This document shows positions 53,069 to 62,278 of a stretch of DNA of 64,000 nucleotides, in pieces. The position numbers were made by a program, and so were the translations under genes. The notes under the pieces are model-generated. The model was not told the origin of the DNA, made no database searches, and worked only from the letters and a program-made list of their open reading frames with translations. This DNA is from an uncultured Hyphomicrobium sp. GTDB taxonomy: Bacteria; Pseudomonadota; Alphaproteobacteria; Rhizobiales; Hyphomicrobiaceae. The stretch is from positions 24,207 through 88,206 of the forward strand of contig NZ_CADEFI010000007.1 of NCBI RefSeq assembly GCF_902826555.1. Reading direction: 5' to 3'. The first letter of the stretch is position 1. The number at the start of each line of letters is the position of its first letter.

Positions 53069-54262
53069 TTATCTGTTGAAGACGCCTGCAGGATCGATGC
53101 GCGTAACTTTGCGGATTGCGGTGATGGCGGCGAAGATGCACATGCCGACCGTCAACGCGAAGAGATAGGCGGCTATCTTGGGTGTCATGACGATGGTTAG
53201 CGTCGGCACGCGCACCGACAGCCTGTAGATCGCCAGCATGGCGAGCAGCATACCAGCGGCATAACCAAGGACCGCGCTCAGCATCGCCTGGATCAGAATG
53301 ACGGCGTGAATGTAGCTCGCGGACGCGCCGAGAGCGCGCAGCGTCGCGAACTCGTTCAAGTGATCCTTTGTGCTGGCGTAGAGCGTCTGCGCAACGATGA
53401 CGACACCGACGATAGCGCCGAGCACCATGCCGGTGATGAGCGCGAGACCGGCGCCGGTGGAGAACATCCAGTAGTTGATCGAGCGGCGCGTGAACTCGTC
53501 GTGAGTCAAGACCTCGACACCCTGCATGCGGTCTTGCAATGCCGTACGAACTGTCTCCACGTTCGCACCGTGCTGCAGCGTGACGAGGACGTATGTCGAT
53601 TGCGCGGCCCCGGCACCCACGAACTTGCGCGCCGTGTTGATCGGCGTGAATACATAGGGGAGCGTCGTGAAGGAGCGGATGCCCTTGGTGACGGCCGTCA
53701 CCTTGATGCGCTGGCTATTGATCTCGGCGTAGCTGTTGCGCCCTTCGATGCCGAGATCCTTGAAATAGGAACGATCGACCGCGACGGCATTCGGCGCTTC
53801 GAGATCTTCGACCGCGCCTTCGTCGAGGCTCCACGGACGCGTACCGCCATTGGCCCAATCGAGCCCGACGAGAATGAACGACTTCCGGCCGCCCTCCGGC
53901 TTGCGCCAGGATGCGAAGCTCACGATCATGTCTTCGGCCTTTTGCACGCCCGGCGTCGAAAGCGCCGCGTACTTCTCATGGCCGATCAGCAGGGAGGGGT
54001 CGTCGAAGCTTTTGGTGCCGAAGGGCACGATCCAGAGATCGGCGGGCGCCTTGTCGAGCACTGTCGCGATCTTGTTCTCGCTGCCCTTGTAGAGGCCGAC
54101 CTCGATGGCGACGAGCACCACGGAGAAGACGATGCCGACCAAGGTCACGATCAGGCTCATGCGATCGTGAAAGAGGTTCCGGTAGGCGATCTTGGGCGCC
54201 ATCTTAATGACTTTACCCTGAGCAGCCGGCGCTGCTGCACCGCCTAAAATCCTCTTTAACAT
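53069..54262 (-). CDS. ABC transporter permease (DevC/FtsX-like)
   Basis: A 397-residue permease. One span after residue 30 (SLIVTLVGIVFSVVLVAIEVGLY), a large periplasmic domain (about 60-270), then three C-terminal spans (ITGMVLGAIVGVVIVAQTLYAS..., AVILIQAMLSAVLGYAAGMLLAML, AYLFALTVGMCIFAAITAI) ending in an FtsX-type PAGVF. This four-span layout matches DevC/MacB-like type VII exporters. ATG 54262 is chosen because GGAG lies six bases before. First gene of the exporter set. Confidence 0.88.
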   Translation of the reverse strand: MLKRILGGAAAPAAQGKVIKMAPKIAYRNLFHDRMSLIVTLVGIVFSVVLVAIEVGLYKGSENKIATVLDKAPADLWIVPFGTKSFDDPSLLIGHEKYAALSTPGVQKAEDMIVSFASWRKPEGGRKSFILVGLDWANGGTRPWSLDEGAVEDLEAPNAVAVDRSYFKDLGIEGRNSYAEINSQRIKVTAVTKGIRSFTTLPYVFTPINTARKFVGAGAAQSTYVLVTLQHGANVETVRTALQDRMQGVEVLTHDEFTRRSINYWMFSTGAGLALITGMVLGAIVGVVIVAQTLYASTKDHLNEFATLRALGASASYIHAVILIQAMLSAVLGYAAGMLLAMLAIYRLSVRVPTLTIVMTPKIAAYLFALTVGMCIFAAITAIRKVTRIDPAGVFNR

Positions 54263-54461
54263 GTCCGACTCCAATGAAGCTCGGGAGAGTTGTGCGCTGA
54301 ACTCGTTGCCGCGTCCAGCGCCTGCGCTCGCTCGAATCAGCTTTTATTCCATCACAATGCGTCGTGTGACGCCGAATCCGGCCCGGCACGATCGCGTCAT
54401 ACTCGATACGCCCTGAGGTCGATTGTTACGCTTCGGTAAAGTCCCGAGGCGCTGCCCTCGA

Positions 54462-54965
54462 TTACTTCTCGCAGCCGACCGTTACGGTGGTGCCGATCGC
54501 GGGAACGAACTTCTTGCAGTTGGCCGCCTCGGCAGGCGCCTCGGCGGTCACGGTGGACCCGGCCGACGGGTGTTCCGTTTCAGCCTGGGACTCGGCGTGC
54601 TCCGCCGTCCCGGCGCTGCCCTCATCCTGAGCGGGAATCGATCCCTGGATCAGCGCCGAGCTTCCGGTCACAGGCGCGGTCTCTTGGGCGGTGGTCTCGG
54701 CCTTATCGGCGGCCGCCTTCGGCGCCGGGTCGGCCTTGACCACGTGCTGCGACTTTTCGGGCTTGCGTGACGCCTGAGCGGCCGGGGCCTTCTTTCGCGA
54801 GCCCGGCCCATGATATGCGCCACCGCCGCCGTGGGACGGCGTGGCGACGAACGTACCAAGCGGGCCACCGAAGCCCAGGCGCACGCCGCCGCCAGCCTCG
54901 GCTGCGGATGCCAGCGCCGTGGTCGCCACGAGGGCGGATGCAAGGGCAATGACCTTCGCATTCAT
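54462..54965 (-). CDS. Exported protein with C-terminal paired-Cys module, copy 1
   Basis: A 167-residue exported protein of unknown function. The signal peptide ends SAAEAG; the middle is Gly-, Ala-, Lys- and Pro-rich and probably disordered. The C-terminus carries CKKFVPAIGTTVTVGCEK, nearly matching the end of the next protein (CKKYVPALGVAVDVGC). The shared module of two Cys spaced by 14 residues suggests a disulfide loop. GAGGAG precedes the ATG. Function and partner unknown. Confidence 0.72.
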   Translation of the reverse strand: MNAKVIALASALVATTALASAAEAGGGVRLGFGGPLGTFVATPSHGGGGAYHGPGSRKKAPAAQASRKPEKSQHVVKADPAPKAAADKAETTAQETAPVTGSSALIQGSIPAQDEGSAGTAEHAESQAETEHPSAGSTVTAEAPAEAANCKKFVPAIGTTVTVGCEK

Positions 54966-55106
54966 TGTGGTCTCTCCTCGAACTCTGCTTGTGCCGGGAT
55001 CATGGACACCGGCGTCGCATTCTCAACAGAGAATGCCTGCACGTGCGGCCGAGCGCTGTTCCTGGTGGGACAAAAACTCCATTTTCAAAACGTTGCCTAA
55101 ACAAAA

Positions 55107-55131
55107 GAGCCGGCCCACGAGGGACCGGCTC
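55107..55131 (-). terminator. Terminator of the second exported-protein gene
   Basis: GAGCCGGCCC (55107-55116) and GGACCGGCTC (55122-55131) pair with one mismatch; on the minus strand TTTTG follows. It ends the gene at 55162-55749. Confidence 0.7.
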
Positions 55132-55161
55132 CGATGGTGACTCTGTATTTCTGACTTCGGT

Positions 55162-55749
55162 TTAGCAACCGACATCCACTGCGACGCCGAGGGCCGGGAC
55201 GTACTTCTTGCAGGTCTTGGGGGCATCCGGCTCGGCCGTGAGATCGGTGGTGGAGGCCGAGGTGTCGTCGCTCGAAGCAACTGCCGCGGTGTCGACCGGC
55301 TTGTCCGTTTCGACCGGGGTGGCGTTGGCCTGATCGACATCGACCTGGGTCAGGGCTGCGGAGCTCGAGGGAGCGGGTACGTAGGTGCTCGGCGTGGTGC
55401 TGGTGGTTGTCGTCTCGGCGACCTCATCACCGTTGGCTTCGGCTTTGGCGGCATCGGCCTTTGCCTGAGCCTGAGCCTGAGCCTGGGCCTTGGCGCGTGC
55501 CTGGGCCTGTGCCTTTGCGCGGGCCTGGGCCTGAGCCTTGGCGCGTGCCTGAGCCTGAGCTTGCGCCTTAGCGCGGGCGCGCTGCTGGGCTTCTGCCTTC
55601 TTGGCCTGGTGGGCCATGGCGCCGACGGCGAGGACACCGAGGCCAATGCCCAGTGCGACGCCACGTCCACCAGCCTCGGCGGCCGGGGTGATTGCCATGC
55701 TGGCGGCGACCGTTGCTGCGATCAGGCGGATGTTGAGCTTCTTGGCCAT
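55162..55749 (-). CDS. Exported protein with Ala/Gln/Lys repeats and C-terminal paired-Cys module, copy 2
   Basis: A 195-residue exported protein. The signal peptide runs to ITPAAEAGG, followed by a glycine-rich hydrophobic patch, then about 45 residues of A-K-A-Q / A-R-A-K-A-Q repeats expected to form a helix, a Thr/Ser-rich linker, and the C-terminal CKKYVPALGVAVDVGC. It is evidently related to its downstream neighbour in layout. GGAGACGAAA precedes ATG 55749. Function unknown; periplasmic or surface location is inferred. Confidence 0.72.
   Translation of the reverse strand: MAKKLNIRLIAATVAASMAITPAAEAGGRGVALGIGLGVLAVGAMAHQAKKAEAQQRARAKAQAQAQARAKAQAQARAKAQAQARAKAQAQAQAQAKADAAKAEANGDEVAETTTTSTTPSTYVPAPSSSAALTQVDVDQANATPVETDKPVDTAAVASSDDTSASTTDLTAEPDAPKTCKKYVPALGVAVDVGC
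55450..55580 (-). repeat. Short tandem repeats coding for Ala/Gln/Lys/Arg
   Basis: Repeated GCCTGAGCCT- and GCGCGTGCCTG-like units (plus-strand reading) run through this stretch and encode the helix of the exported protein. Such repeats may vary in copy number between strains. Confidence 0.65.
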
Positions 55750-55939
55750 TTTCGTCTCCATCAGGTGTCTCTGGAGCTGATGGATCGTTTGGCCATCAGC
55801 GCTCTCTTGAAGCTCACAGTGCCGGAAGCGGGGTCGCGGCGCTGTTCCACCCGGCACAAGCCGTCGAATTTGCCGATTTTTTTCGATCTGAGACCGGCGG
55901 CCGCCCATCTCTCGCATTAATGCATTGATTTTATTTGTT

Positions 55940-56818
55940 TTATGCCGCTACGGGAGCGAAGCTTCCCGCTCCGCGAAGCTGGGCCACGGCGGGTTTGGTG
56001 CGGATGGTGTCGGCGATCGAGCCGGCGATCCGGGACACGAAGGCCGTCGTGCGGTCGAGGACCACGTGGCGCTGCCGGTCGACGGTGACCATGTGGTAGC
56101 TGTCCTCCAGCACCACGAGATCAACCGGGCCGCCCAGCTCGCGTTGCAGATACGCTGCATTGTCGAGGCCGGCGTAGTCGTCCTCGCGCGCATGCAGGAT
56201 CAGCACAGGCTGAGTGATGGAGCCGAGATCCTTCATGACCTCCTTGGCCAGACGGCGGCGCTCCAGCACCGCACCGCCCGGTGTGGAGGACGGGGCCATC
56301 TTGGATCCTTCCGAAGCCATGGCGCTGGTAATGAAATCGCGGATGCGCTTGTCCTTGATGCCGACGTGGATCGGCACCGGGAAGCGAAACATGTTGGCCA
56401 CCCATTTGCTGTCGATCATGCGGAAGAGCGGCAAATACCAGGGGATCTGGCGCCCGGAGAGCCAAAGCGTCGGCGAATAAAGCGCTACGGCGTGGACCTT
56501 GTCGGGGTGACGGGCGGCAAGCATCAGGCTCAGCACGGCGCCGGTGGACAGGCCGCCAACGATGACGGTTTCGCAGGTCGCAGACAGCTCCTCGAGGCCT
56601 TTCTCGGCGCTCGCGTACCAATCCTGCCAGGTGGTGGCCATGAGATCGGCCTCGGTGCCGCCGTGGCCGGCCAGGTGAGGCGTCAGAACGGTGTAGCCGT
56701 TGCGGGTGAGACCGTTGGCAACAAAGCGAATTTCGCTCGGTGAGCCGCACAGGCCATGGATGAGGAGCACACCGACGCGGCCGCTCTTGCTTCCCAATTT
56801 CAATTCGCTCGACTGCAT
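55940..56818 (-). CDS. Alpha/beta hydrolase, carboxylesterase-like
   Basis: A 292-residue hydrolase resembling bacterial carboxylesterase Est30 and monoglyceride lipases. VGVLLIHGLCGSPSEIRFVANGL contains the oxyanion HG motif, VIVGGLSTGAVLSLMLA the nucleophile Ser, PVLILHAREDDYAGLDNA the acid Asp and LEDSYHMVTVDRQ the His. No signal peptide. The substrate is unknown. ATG 56818 is chosen (GGGG six bases before). Confidence 0.85.
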   Translation of the reverse strand: MQSSELKLGSKSGRVGVLLIHGLCGSPSEIRFVANGLTRNGYTVLTPHLAGHGGTEADLMATTWQDWYASAEKGLEELSATCETVIVGGLSTGAVLSLMLAARHPDKVHAVALYSPTLWLSGRQIPWYLPLFRMIDSKWVANMFRFPVPIHVGIKDKRIRDFITSAMASEGSKMAPSSTPGGAVLERRRLAKEVMKDLGSITQPVLILHAREDDYAGLDNAAYLQRELGGPVDLVVLEDSYHMVTVDRQRHVVLDRTTAFVSRIAGSIADTIRTKPAVAQLRGAGSFAPVAA

Positions 56819-57123
56819 CTTCGACCCCAATTCATTCTCGTATTCGATGGGGTCACGCTAGCGGAGCCAATCCGCCGCCGCTGTTCCGGGTGGCACAGGA
56901 AACTGCGCCGCTTCATCGGCTTAGGATCGGGGACTATTTGACGACGGGCGCTTGAAAGTTTTCCGGCTAGAGCGGAAAAGCTACGGTCCGGTTGGTTAAG
57001 TGCATTTGCCCATTGACCTCGCCGCACCCCCGGATTACCAATTTAGAATTATTCTAATTGTTGACTTTAAGCCGTGGAGCGCCGGCTAGCGGCCATTCCG
57101 TTCGGCTGGCAAAGGGAGGACCC
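56819..57123. other. Upstream region of bacterioferritin gene
   Basis: 305 bases without a gene, lying between the divergent hydrolase and bfr. It contains the Irr-like operator at 57042-57058 and TTGACT at 57061, a possible -35 element lacking a clear -10 partner. Confidence 0.5.
57042..57058. promoter_or_regulatory. Irr-type iron control element (ICE) upstream of bfr
   Basis: TTTAGAATTATTCTAAT contains the perfect inverted repeat TTAGAA-TTA-TTCTAA. This is the ICE pattern reported for the iron regulator Irr in Rhizobiales, where Irr represses bfr in low iron. It directly abuts TTGACT, 66 bases before the bfr start. Confidence 0.7.
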
Positions 57124-57615
57124 ATGAAGGGTAAACGCGAGGTCATCGAGATCCTGAACGAGGCGCTGAAGCTCGAGCTCGGGGCCGTCAACCAGTACTG
57201 GCTCCACTACCGGATGCTCGAAAACTGGGGGTTTACCAAGCTCGCCAAGAAGGAGCGGGCGGAGTCGATCGAGGAGATGCACCACGCCGACAAGCTCGTC
57301 TCCCGCATCATCTTCCTCGACGGGCTGCCCAATCTGCAGCACGTGGCGCCGCTCATGATCGGCGAGCATCTCCAGGAAGTGCTCGAATGCGATCTCAAGG
57401 GCGAGAAGATCGCACACGAGACGTACATCCGGGGACGCGACATCTGCCGGACGGCCAAAGACTACGTAACCATGGAGCTGTTCGAGGACCTGATCGAGGA
57501 CGAGGAAGGGCACATCGATTTCATCGAAACCCAGCTCGACCTGATATCCAAGATCGGCATCGAGAACTACGGGCTCTTGCAATCCGACCCGGCCAACGAG
57601 GTCGAAGGGCACTAA
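57124..57615 (+). CDS. bfr: Bacterioferritin
   Basis: A 163-residue heme-containing iron-storage protein that forms 24-mers, oxidising and storing iron. The ferroxidase ligands Glu18, Glu51 and His54 are present, and the heme-ligand Met52 lies in [11 protein letters not shown], as in E. coli Bfr. The later ligands fall in the [17 protein letters not shown] helix. AGGGAGGA precedes ATG 57124. An Irr-type box upstream predicts repression when iron is short. A terminator follows. Confidence 0.95.
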   Translation: MKGKREVIEILNEALKLELGAVNQYWLHYRMLENWGFTKLAKKERAESIEEMHHADKLVSRIIFLDGLPNLQHVAPLMIGEHLQEVLECDLKGEKIAHETYIRGRDICRTAKDYVTMELFEDLIEDEEGHIDFIETQLDLISKIGIENYGLLQSDPANEVEGH

Positions 57616-57620
57616 GGACG

Positions 57621-57651
57621 AGCGCGGGCGCCACCACGCCCGCGCTTCTTT
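57621..57651 (+). terminator. Intrinsic terminator of bfr
   Basis: AGCGCGGGCG (57621-57630) pairs with CGCCCGCGCT (57637-57646), followed by the pyrimidine run TCTTT. Confidence 0.8.
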
Positions 57652-57737
57652 CCGGCCGCGGTGTGCCGGATTGTCACTCTGTCGGGACGCACGGAACCGC
57701 GTGCACCTGTGCGGCGTTGGCCTGCAGGTGAATAATC

Positions 57738-58163
57738 ATGACAGCAACAACACTTCGCCAGTCCGCCTCATCGCAACCTCCGACCAGGATTCTGATCGTC
57801 GAGGATGATCCGATCCTGCGCTTCACGCTCGCCATGGAGCTCAACCAGGAAGGATTCGCCGTGCGTGAAGCGCGCGACGCGGACGAGGCCGAGACGGTGC
57901 TCCAAACCGGCGCCGCAATCGATGCGATCGTGACCGACATCGAGATGCCCGGGGCGCGGGACGGGATCGCGCTCGCGAAATACGTGCGCGCATTCTACCC
58001 CGGCGTGCGGGTGATCGTCGTATCCGGTATCGTTCCGAAGAGCGGAATCGTGGGCGTGGCGGATGCGTTCTTCGGCAAGCCCTACGACATCGAGCGCATC
58101 ATCCTGCGCGTTCGCGCGCTGTTGAGCGCGCCGCCGCGGCTGGCAAGCGCCCACGCCAACTAG
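57738..58163 (+). CDS. Stand-alone response regulator receiver domain
   Basis: A 141-residue CheY-like protein with no output domain. After a 15-residue polar lead come the acidic pair in RILIVEDDPILRF, the phosphoacceptor Asp in IVTDIEMPG, the Ser of VIVVSG and the Lys in FFGKPYD. It may act as a phosphate sink or relay for a distant histidine kinase; similar lone receivers serve in the alphaproteobacterial general stress response. No kinase is adjacent. Confidence 0.88.
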   Translation: MTATTLRQSASSQPPTRILIVEDDPILRFTLAMELNQEGFAVREARDADEAETVLQTGAAIDAIVTDIEMPGARDGIALAKYVRAFYPGVRVIVVSGIVPKSGIVGVADAFFGKPYDIERIILRVRALLSAPPRLASAHAN

Positions 58164-58165
58164 CG

Positions 58166-59041
58166 TTATCCCTTGAGCACGCGACCGGCGACAGCGTCGA
58201 GCTTGCGCACGAGAGAGGCGTCGCGTGCCTCGGGTGCCGTGATGAGCGCGACGTCGAGGGCGCGATCCGAGCCGATGGGGCAGTCTGGATGCTCTCGCGG
58301 CAACTCGCGCGCAAGCCGCGCCACCAGCCGCTGCGCCTTTTCCGTATTGTCCTTCATGATGGCGATGATGGACGCGACGTCGACGTCGGCATGGTCGTCG
58401 TGCCAGCAATCGTAATCCGTCACCATGGCCACGGTCGCGTAACAGATCTCGGCTTCGCGAGCGAGCTTAGCCTCCGGCATGTTGGTCATGCCGATGACGT
58501 CCATGCCCCAGCTGCGGTAGAGGTTGCTCTCGGCGCGCGTGGAGAACTGGGGCCCTTCCATCACGAGGTAGGTCCCGCCGCGGGTATAGGTTATGCCCTC
58601 GCCCTGGGCCGCCTTCTCGACGGCATCGACGAGCAGCGGGCTCACCGGATCCGCAACCGAAACGTGCGCAACGAGCCCGGGGCCGAAGAAGCTTTTCTCG
58701 CGCGCGAAGGTGCGGTCGACGAACTGATCGACAAGAACGAAGTGGCCGGGCGGCAGGTCCTCGCGCAGAGACCCGCAGGCCGAAATCGACACCAGATCCG
58801 TGACGCCCGAGCGTTTCAGCGCATCGATGTTGGCGCGGAAGTTGATTGCCGAGGGCGGGACGGGATGTCCGCGGCCGTGGCGAGGCAAGAAGCGAACCGG
58901 AAGCCCGGCGATCTCGGCGAACAGGATCTCGTCCGAAGGGGCGCCCCAGGGCGTCATCACTTTTTCCCAATGGGCGTTCTCAAGCCCCGGCAGATTGTAG
59001 AAGCCGCTGCCGCCGACGATGCCAAGCACGGATTTGGTCAT
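58166..59041 (-). CDS. mtnP: S-methyl-5'-thioadenosine phosphorylase
   Basis: A 291-residue MTA phosphorylase, releasing adenine and 5-methylthioribose 1-phosphate for methionine salvage. Motifs are LGIVGGSGFYNLPGL (phosphate), FLPRHGRGHPVPPSAINFRANI, YLVMEGPQFSTRAES and IGMTNMPEAKLAREAEICYATVAMVTDYDCWH, all as in human-type MTAP. GAGGA precedes ATG 59041. Lies downstream of, and probably apart from, the petABC operon; no other methionine-salvage genes adjoin. Confidence 0.93.
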   Translation of the reverse strand: MTKSVLGIVGGSGFYNLPGLENAHWEKVMTPWGAPSDEILFAEIAGLPVRFLPRHGRGHPVPPSAINFRANIDALKRSGVTDLVSISACGSLREDLPPGHFVLVDQFVDRTFAREKSFFGPGLVAHVSVADPVSPLLVDAVEKAAQGEGITYTRGGTYLVMEGPQFSTRAESNLYRSWGMDVIGMTNMPEAKLAREAEICYATVAMVTDYDCWHDDHADVDVASIIAIMKDNTEKAQRLVARLARELPREHPDCPIGSDRALDVALITAPEARDASLVRKLDAVAGRVLKG

Positions 59042-59126
59042 GGGGATCCTCAAAAGGCGGATGGAGCATCGTGGAGCCGAGGCGTTGCGAGCCGCATCAC
59101 TGCCTACTGCCCGTCGCTGCAAAAGA

Positions 59127-59151
59127 AAAGGGCCCCGAAGCGGAGCCCTTT
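59127..59151 (-). terminator. Terminator of the petABC operon
   Basis: AAAGGGCCCC (59127-59136) and GGAGCCCTTT (59142-59151) pair with one mismatch. Read on the minus strand the stem is followed by TTTTCTTTT. Confidence 0.75.
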
Positions 59152-59189
59152 CCGTCATCGATCCGTCATTTGGGGCGTCACCGGGCCGC

Positions 59190-60059
59190 TCAGTGCGGGA
59201 TCTTGGACCACAGCGTCCGCTTTCCGGCATAGAGCAGCAGCGTCGTCACGAGCAGATAGAGCATGACGAGCCAGCCGGTGCTCTTGCGCGCATTGAGCGA
59301 GGGATCGGCAGCCCAGGCGAGGAATGCCGCGATGTCGCGTGCATTGTCGTCGAGCGAGCCTTTGCCGTCCTGATACTTGATGAAGGCGTCCTTCGCGAGC
59401 GGCGGCGGCATAGCGATCTGATGGCCCGGAAAGGCGGCGTTGTACTGCATCCCGTCCGCAAGCTTCACGTCCGCCGGCGCCTCGCCGTAGCCGGTCAGCA
59501 GCGCATAGATGTAGTCGGGACCACCCTCCTGATAGCCGGTCGCTACGTCCCTCAACATGGAGAACGGATGCGCCCACCAGGTCCCCGTGTATTCGACGTT
59601 GCGTGCCTTGGCGATCAGCGAAAGATCGGGCGGATAAGCGCCGTTCTGCCCGGCGCGGGCTTCCTTCTCGTTCTTGTACGGTCCCAGGATCGGATCGAAC
59701 GGCTTGGGTTCGCGGTCGAACATCTTGCCGTCGTCGTTCGGGCCGTCGACGACCTTGTTGGGCCACGTCTGCGCGAGGGCCTTCACGGCGTCCTCGGGGA
59801 ACTCAGGTCCGCCGGGCTCGAAGAGATTGCGGAACCGCACGCGCTTCAGCCCATGGCAATAGACGCAGCTGTCCTTGTAAATCTGAAACCCGCGCTGGAG
59901 CTGCGCCTTGTCATATTGGCCGGTGAAGCCGCCGAAGCTCCACGTCTGGCGCTCGATGTGAGCATGACCGCCTTCGGCAGCCAGCGCCGTCTGCGGAAGA
60001 TTGGCGGCCGCCATGAGGACGGCAACGGCGAGAAATCCGCTCTTCATTGCTTTTGTCAT
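59190..60059 (-). CDS. petC: Ubiquinol-cytochrome c reductase cytochrome c1
   Basis: A 289-residue monoheme cytochrome c1 of the bc1 complex. The signal peptide ends TALAAEG. The heme site is CVYCHG, and the axial Met is expected in the GMQYNAAFPGHQIAMPPPL region. A C-terminal span (GWLVMLYLLVTTLLLYAG) anchors it in the inner membrane facing the periplasm. It carries electrons from the Rieske protein to cytochrome c. ATG 60059 has GGGGGA upstream. Last gene of petABC. Confidence 0.94.
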   Translation of the reverse strand: MTKAMKSGFLAVAVLMAAANLPQTALAAEGGHAHIERQTWSFGGFTGQYDKAQLQRGFQIYKDSCVYCHGLKRVRFRNLFEPGGPEFPEDAVKALAQTWPNKVVDGPNDDGKMFDREPKPFDPILGPYKNEKEARAGQNGAYPPDLSLIAKARNVEYTGTWWAHPFSMLRDVATGYQEGGPDYIYALLTGYGEAPADVKLADGMQYNAAFPGHQIAMPPPLAKDAFIKYQDGKGSLDDNARDIAAFLAWAADPSLNARKSTGWLVMLYLLVTTLLLYAGKRTLWSKIPH

Positions 60060-60075
60060 CGGATGTTCCCCCCGC

Positions 60076-61353
60076 TCAACGTGTCTCAGGAGCGGTGACG
60101 GCACCTTGCGGCGCTCCCGAACCGCTTGGAAGGACCGACGCGGATATGGATTTCGGCAACGTCTTCGGCGTCTCGATCAGACCGACGATCGGCATGATGA
60201 GCAGGAAGTGGGCGAAATAGTAGATGGTGAAAATGCGCGACCAGATAACGTAGGCGCCCTCCGGCGGCTTGGCGCCGAGATAGCCGAGGCCGACGCATGA
60301 AATGACGAGCAGCCAGAAGAACCACTTGTAGAGCGGCCGGTACTTGGCGGAGCGCACGCGGCTGGTGTCCAGCCAGGGCACGAACACCAGCACGGCGATG
60401 GCCGAAAACATGGCAATGACGCCGCCGAGCTTCGAAGGGATGGCGCGCAGGATGGCGTAGAACGGCAGGAAGTACCATTCCGGCACAATGTGCGGCGGCG
60501 TTACGAGCGGATTGGCCTCGGTGTAGTTGTCGGCGTGGCCGAGGTAGTCCGGCAGGAAGAAGACGAACCAGGCAAACAGGATCAAGAACGCGAACAAGCC
60601 AACCGCGTCTTTTGCCACCGCATAGGGATACATCGGCACGGCGTCCGACTTAGTCTTGATGTCGAGACCGGTCGGATTGTTCTGCCCAGCCACGTGCAGC
60701 GCCCAGATGTGGAGCGCAACGAGACCGAACAAGACGAACGGCAGCAGGTAATGGAGCGAGAAGAAGCGGTTCAGCGTCGTGCCGGAGACCGAGTAGCCGC
60801 CCCACAGCCATTCAACGACAGCGGTGCCGACGCCGGGGATGATCTCGTTCAACGACGAGAAGAGGTTGGTGATGACCGTCACGCCCCAGAAGCTCATCTG
60901 GCCCCACGGGAGCGCGTAGCCCATGAAGGCGGTCGCCATCATGACCAGGAAGATGAGCACGCCGAGGATCCACAACACCTCGCGCGGGGCCTTGTAGGAG
61001 CCGTAGTAGAGGCCGCGGAAGATGTGGATGTAGACGGCGATGAAGAACATCGAAGCGCCGACAGCGTGGAAGTTGCGGATCATCCAGCCGTAGTTGACGT
61101 CACGGCGGATGGCCTCCACCGAGTTGAACGCATCTGCCGCGCTCGGCTGATAATGCATGGCGAGCACAATGCCGGTCGCGATCTGAGCCACGAGGCAGAA
61201 GGTCAGGATGCCGCCGAAAGTCCAAAGGTAGTTGAGATTGCGCGGCGTCGGAAAATCCACGAACTGGCCGTGCATGAGACGCGCGATCGGCAGGCGGTCG
61301 TCCCACCATTTGGCAAACGAGGATTTCGGCTCGTAGCTTGACGAATGTTCCAT
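60076..61353 (-). CDS. petB: Ubiquinol-cytochrome c reductase cytochrome b
   Basis: A 425-residue eight-span protein with four heme-ligand His: two in [22 protein letters not shown] and [12 protein letters not shown], and two in [23 protein letters not shown]. The quinol-oxidation site [16 protein letters not shown] (PEWY) is intact. This is the full-length fused cytochrome b of bc1 complexes, not the split b6/subunit IV. Between petA and petC, about 20 and 16 bases from each. Confidence 0.96.
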   Translation of the reverse strand: MEHSSSYEPKSSFAKWWDDRLPIARLMHGQFVDFPTPRNLNYLWTFGGILTFCLVAQIATGIVLAMHYQPSAADAFNSVEAIRRDVNYGWMIRNFHAVGASMFFIAVYIHIFRGLYYGSYKAPREVLWILGVLIFLVMMATAFMGYALPWGQMSFWGVTVITNLFSSLNEIIPGVGTAVVEWLWGGYSVSGTTLNRFFSLHYLLPFVLFGLVALHIWALHVAGQNNPTGLDIKTKSDAVPMYPYAVAKDAVGLFAFLILFAWFVFFLPDYLGHADNYTEANPLVTPPHIVPEWYFLPFYAILRAIPSKLGGVIAMFSAIAVLVFVPWLDTSRVRSAKYRPLYKWFFWLLVISCVGLGYLGAKPPEGAYVIWSRIFTIYYFAHFLLIMPIVGLIETPKTLPKSISASVLPSGSGAPQGAVTAPETR

Positions 61354-61373
61354 CTGAGACCCCCCTGCCCCTC

Positions 61374-61946
61374 TCAGCCGATCTTGATCTTGGTGTCGGA
61401 CACGAACTCGTAGGGCGGGACCTCGAGGTTACGCGGCGCCGGGCCTTTGCGGATGCGCCCGGACGTATCGTAGTGCGAGCCGTGACAGGGGCAGAACCAA
61501 CCGCCGAAGTCACCCCTGGTGTCGGCCATCGCCTGCCCTTTCGGGATGCAACCCAAGTGCGTGCAGATGCCGACCAGGATCAGCCAATTGTCCTTGCCCT
61601 CCTTGACGCGATTGGTGTCGAGGGCCGGCGTGGCCTCGGGCAGGAGATCGTTGCGCGCCGACGGGTCGGGAAGGTCGGCAACGGGGACCGTCTCCGCCGC
61701 CTTGATCTCGTCCGCCGTCCGGTTGCGGATAAAAATAGGCTTGCCGCGCCACATGGCGGTGATGGCCTGGCCTTCCTTGACCGGGGAGAGATCGATTTCG
61801 ACCGAGGCCAAGGCTTGAGCGCCGGCATCGGGGTTCATTTGCGCCACGAACGGCCACAGCGTCGCCGCTGCGCCGACGGCAGCAAATGCATTTCCGGCAA
61901 TGACAAGGAAATCTCGGCGACTAGTATCTTCGACTTCGCTTGCCAC
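61374..61946 (-). CDS. petA: Ubiquinol-cytochrome c reductase Rieske iron-sulfur protein
   Basis: A 190-residue Rieske protein. The N-terminal [23 protein letters not shown] is a twin-arginine signal anchor. The 2Fe-2S ligands are in CTHLGC and CPCHGSHYD, and the hinge is Ala-rich. It shuttles electrons between cytochrome b and c1. It begins with GTG 61946, with GGAGGGG just upstream. First gene of petABC. Confidence 0.95.
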   Translation of the reverse strand: MASEVEDTSRRDFLVIAGNAFAAVGAAATLWPFVAQMNPDAGAQALASVEIDLSPVKEGQAITAMWRGKPIFIRNRTADEIKAAETVPVADLPDPSARNDLLPEATPALDTNRVKEGKDNWLILVGICTHLGCIPKGQAMADTRGDFGGWFCPCHGSHYDTSGRIRKGPAPRNLEVPPYEFVSDTKIKIG

Positions 61947-62278
61947 GTGCCCCTCCAGTTTCGAGGATGTTTCCTTCGCGCGACGTGCTTCGCGCTCCGA
62001 GACAACAGCGGGTCAGTTTTCTTTTTCGCTCACGCTCCGCAAGCCTAGAATTCCGGTTACGGACGAGTGCGCAAGTTTTCTCCCCATGCAGATTGGAAAG
62101 CACTAAACGAGGCTCGCCTCGTGTGCAAGGATCGCTCCTTCCATCAGGGGTCGCCGAATCGCTGCGCGTCCATCTGTCGTCTTGTTCTGGCATCGATTGC
62201 CAATGTGCTCAAGTCGCCTCGACTCGCACTCCGCGGGTCAAAGTGGCGCAGACTTCAGACTACATTGGACGTTCGCTC
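61947..62278. other. Divergent petA-trmL intergenic region
   Basis: 332 bases without a supported gene. It must hold the petABC promoter and a promoter for trmL. One short inverted repeat, ACGAGGC-TC-GCCTCGT at 62107-62122, is visible; nothing else was recognised. Confidence 0.45.

Noticed and set aside
55450..55580. CRISPR-like array
   Set aside because: The repeats are short, contiguous and in frame within an exported protein gene, with no spacers.
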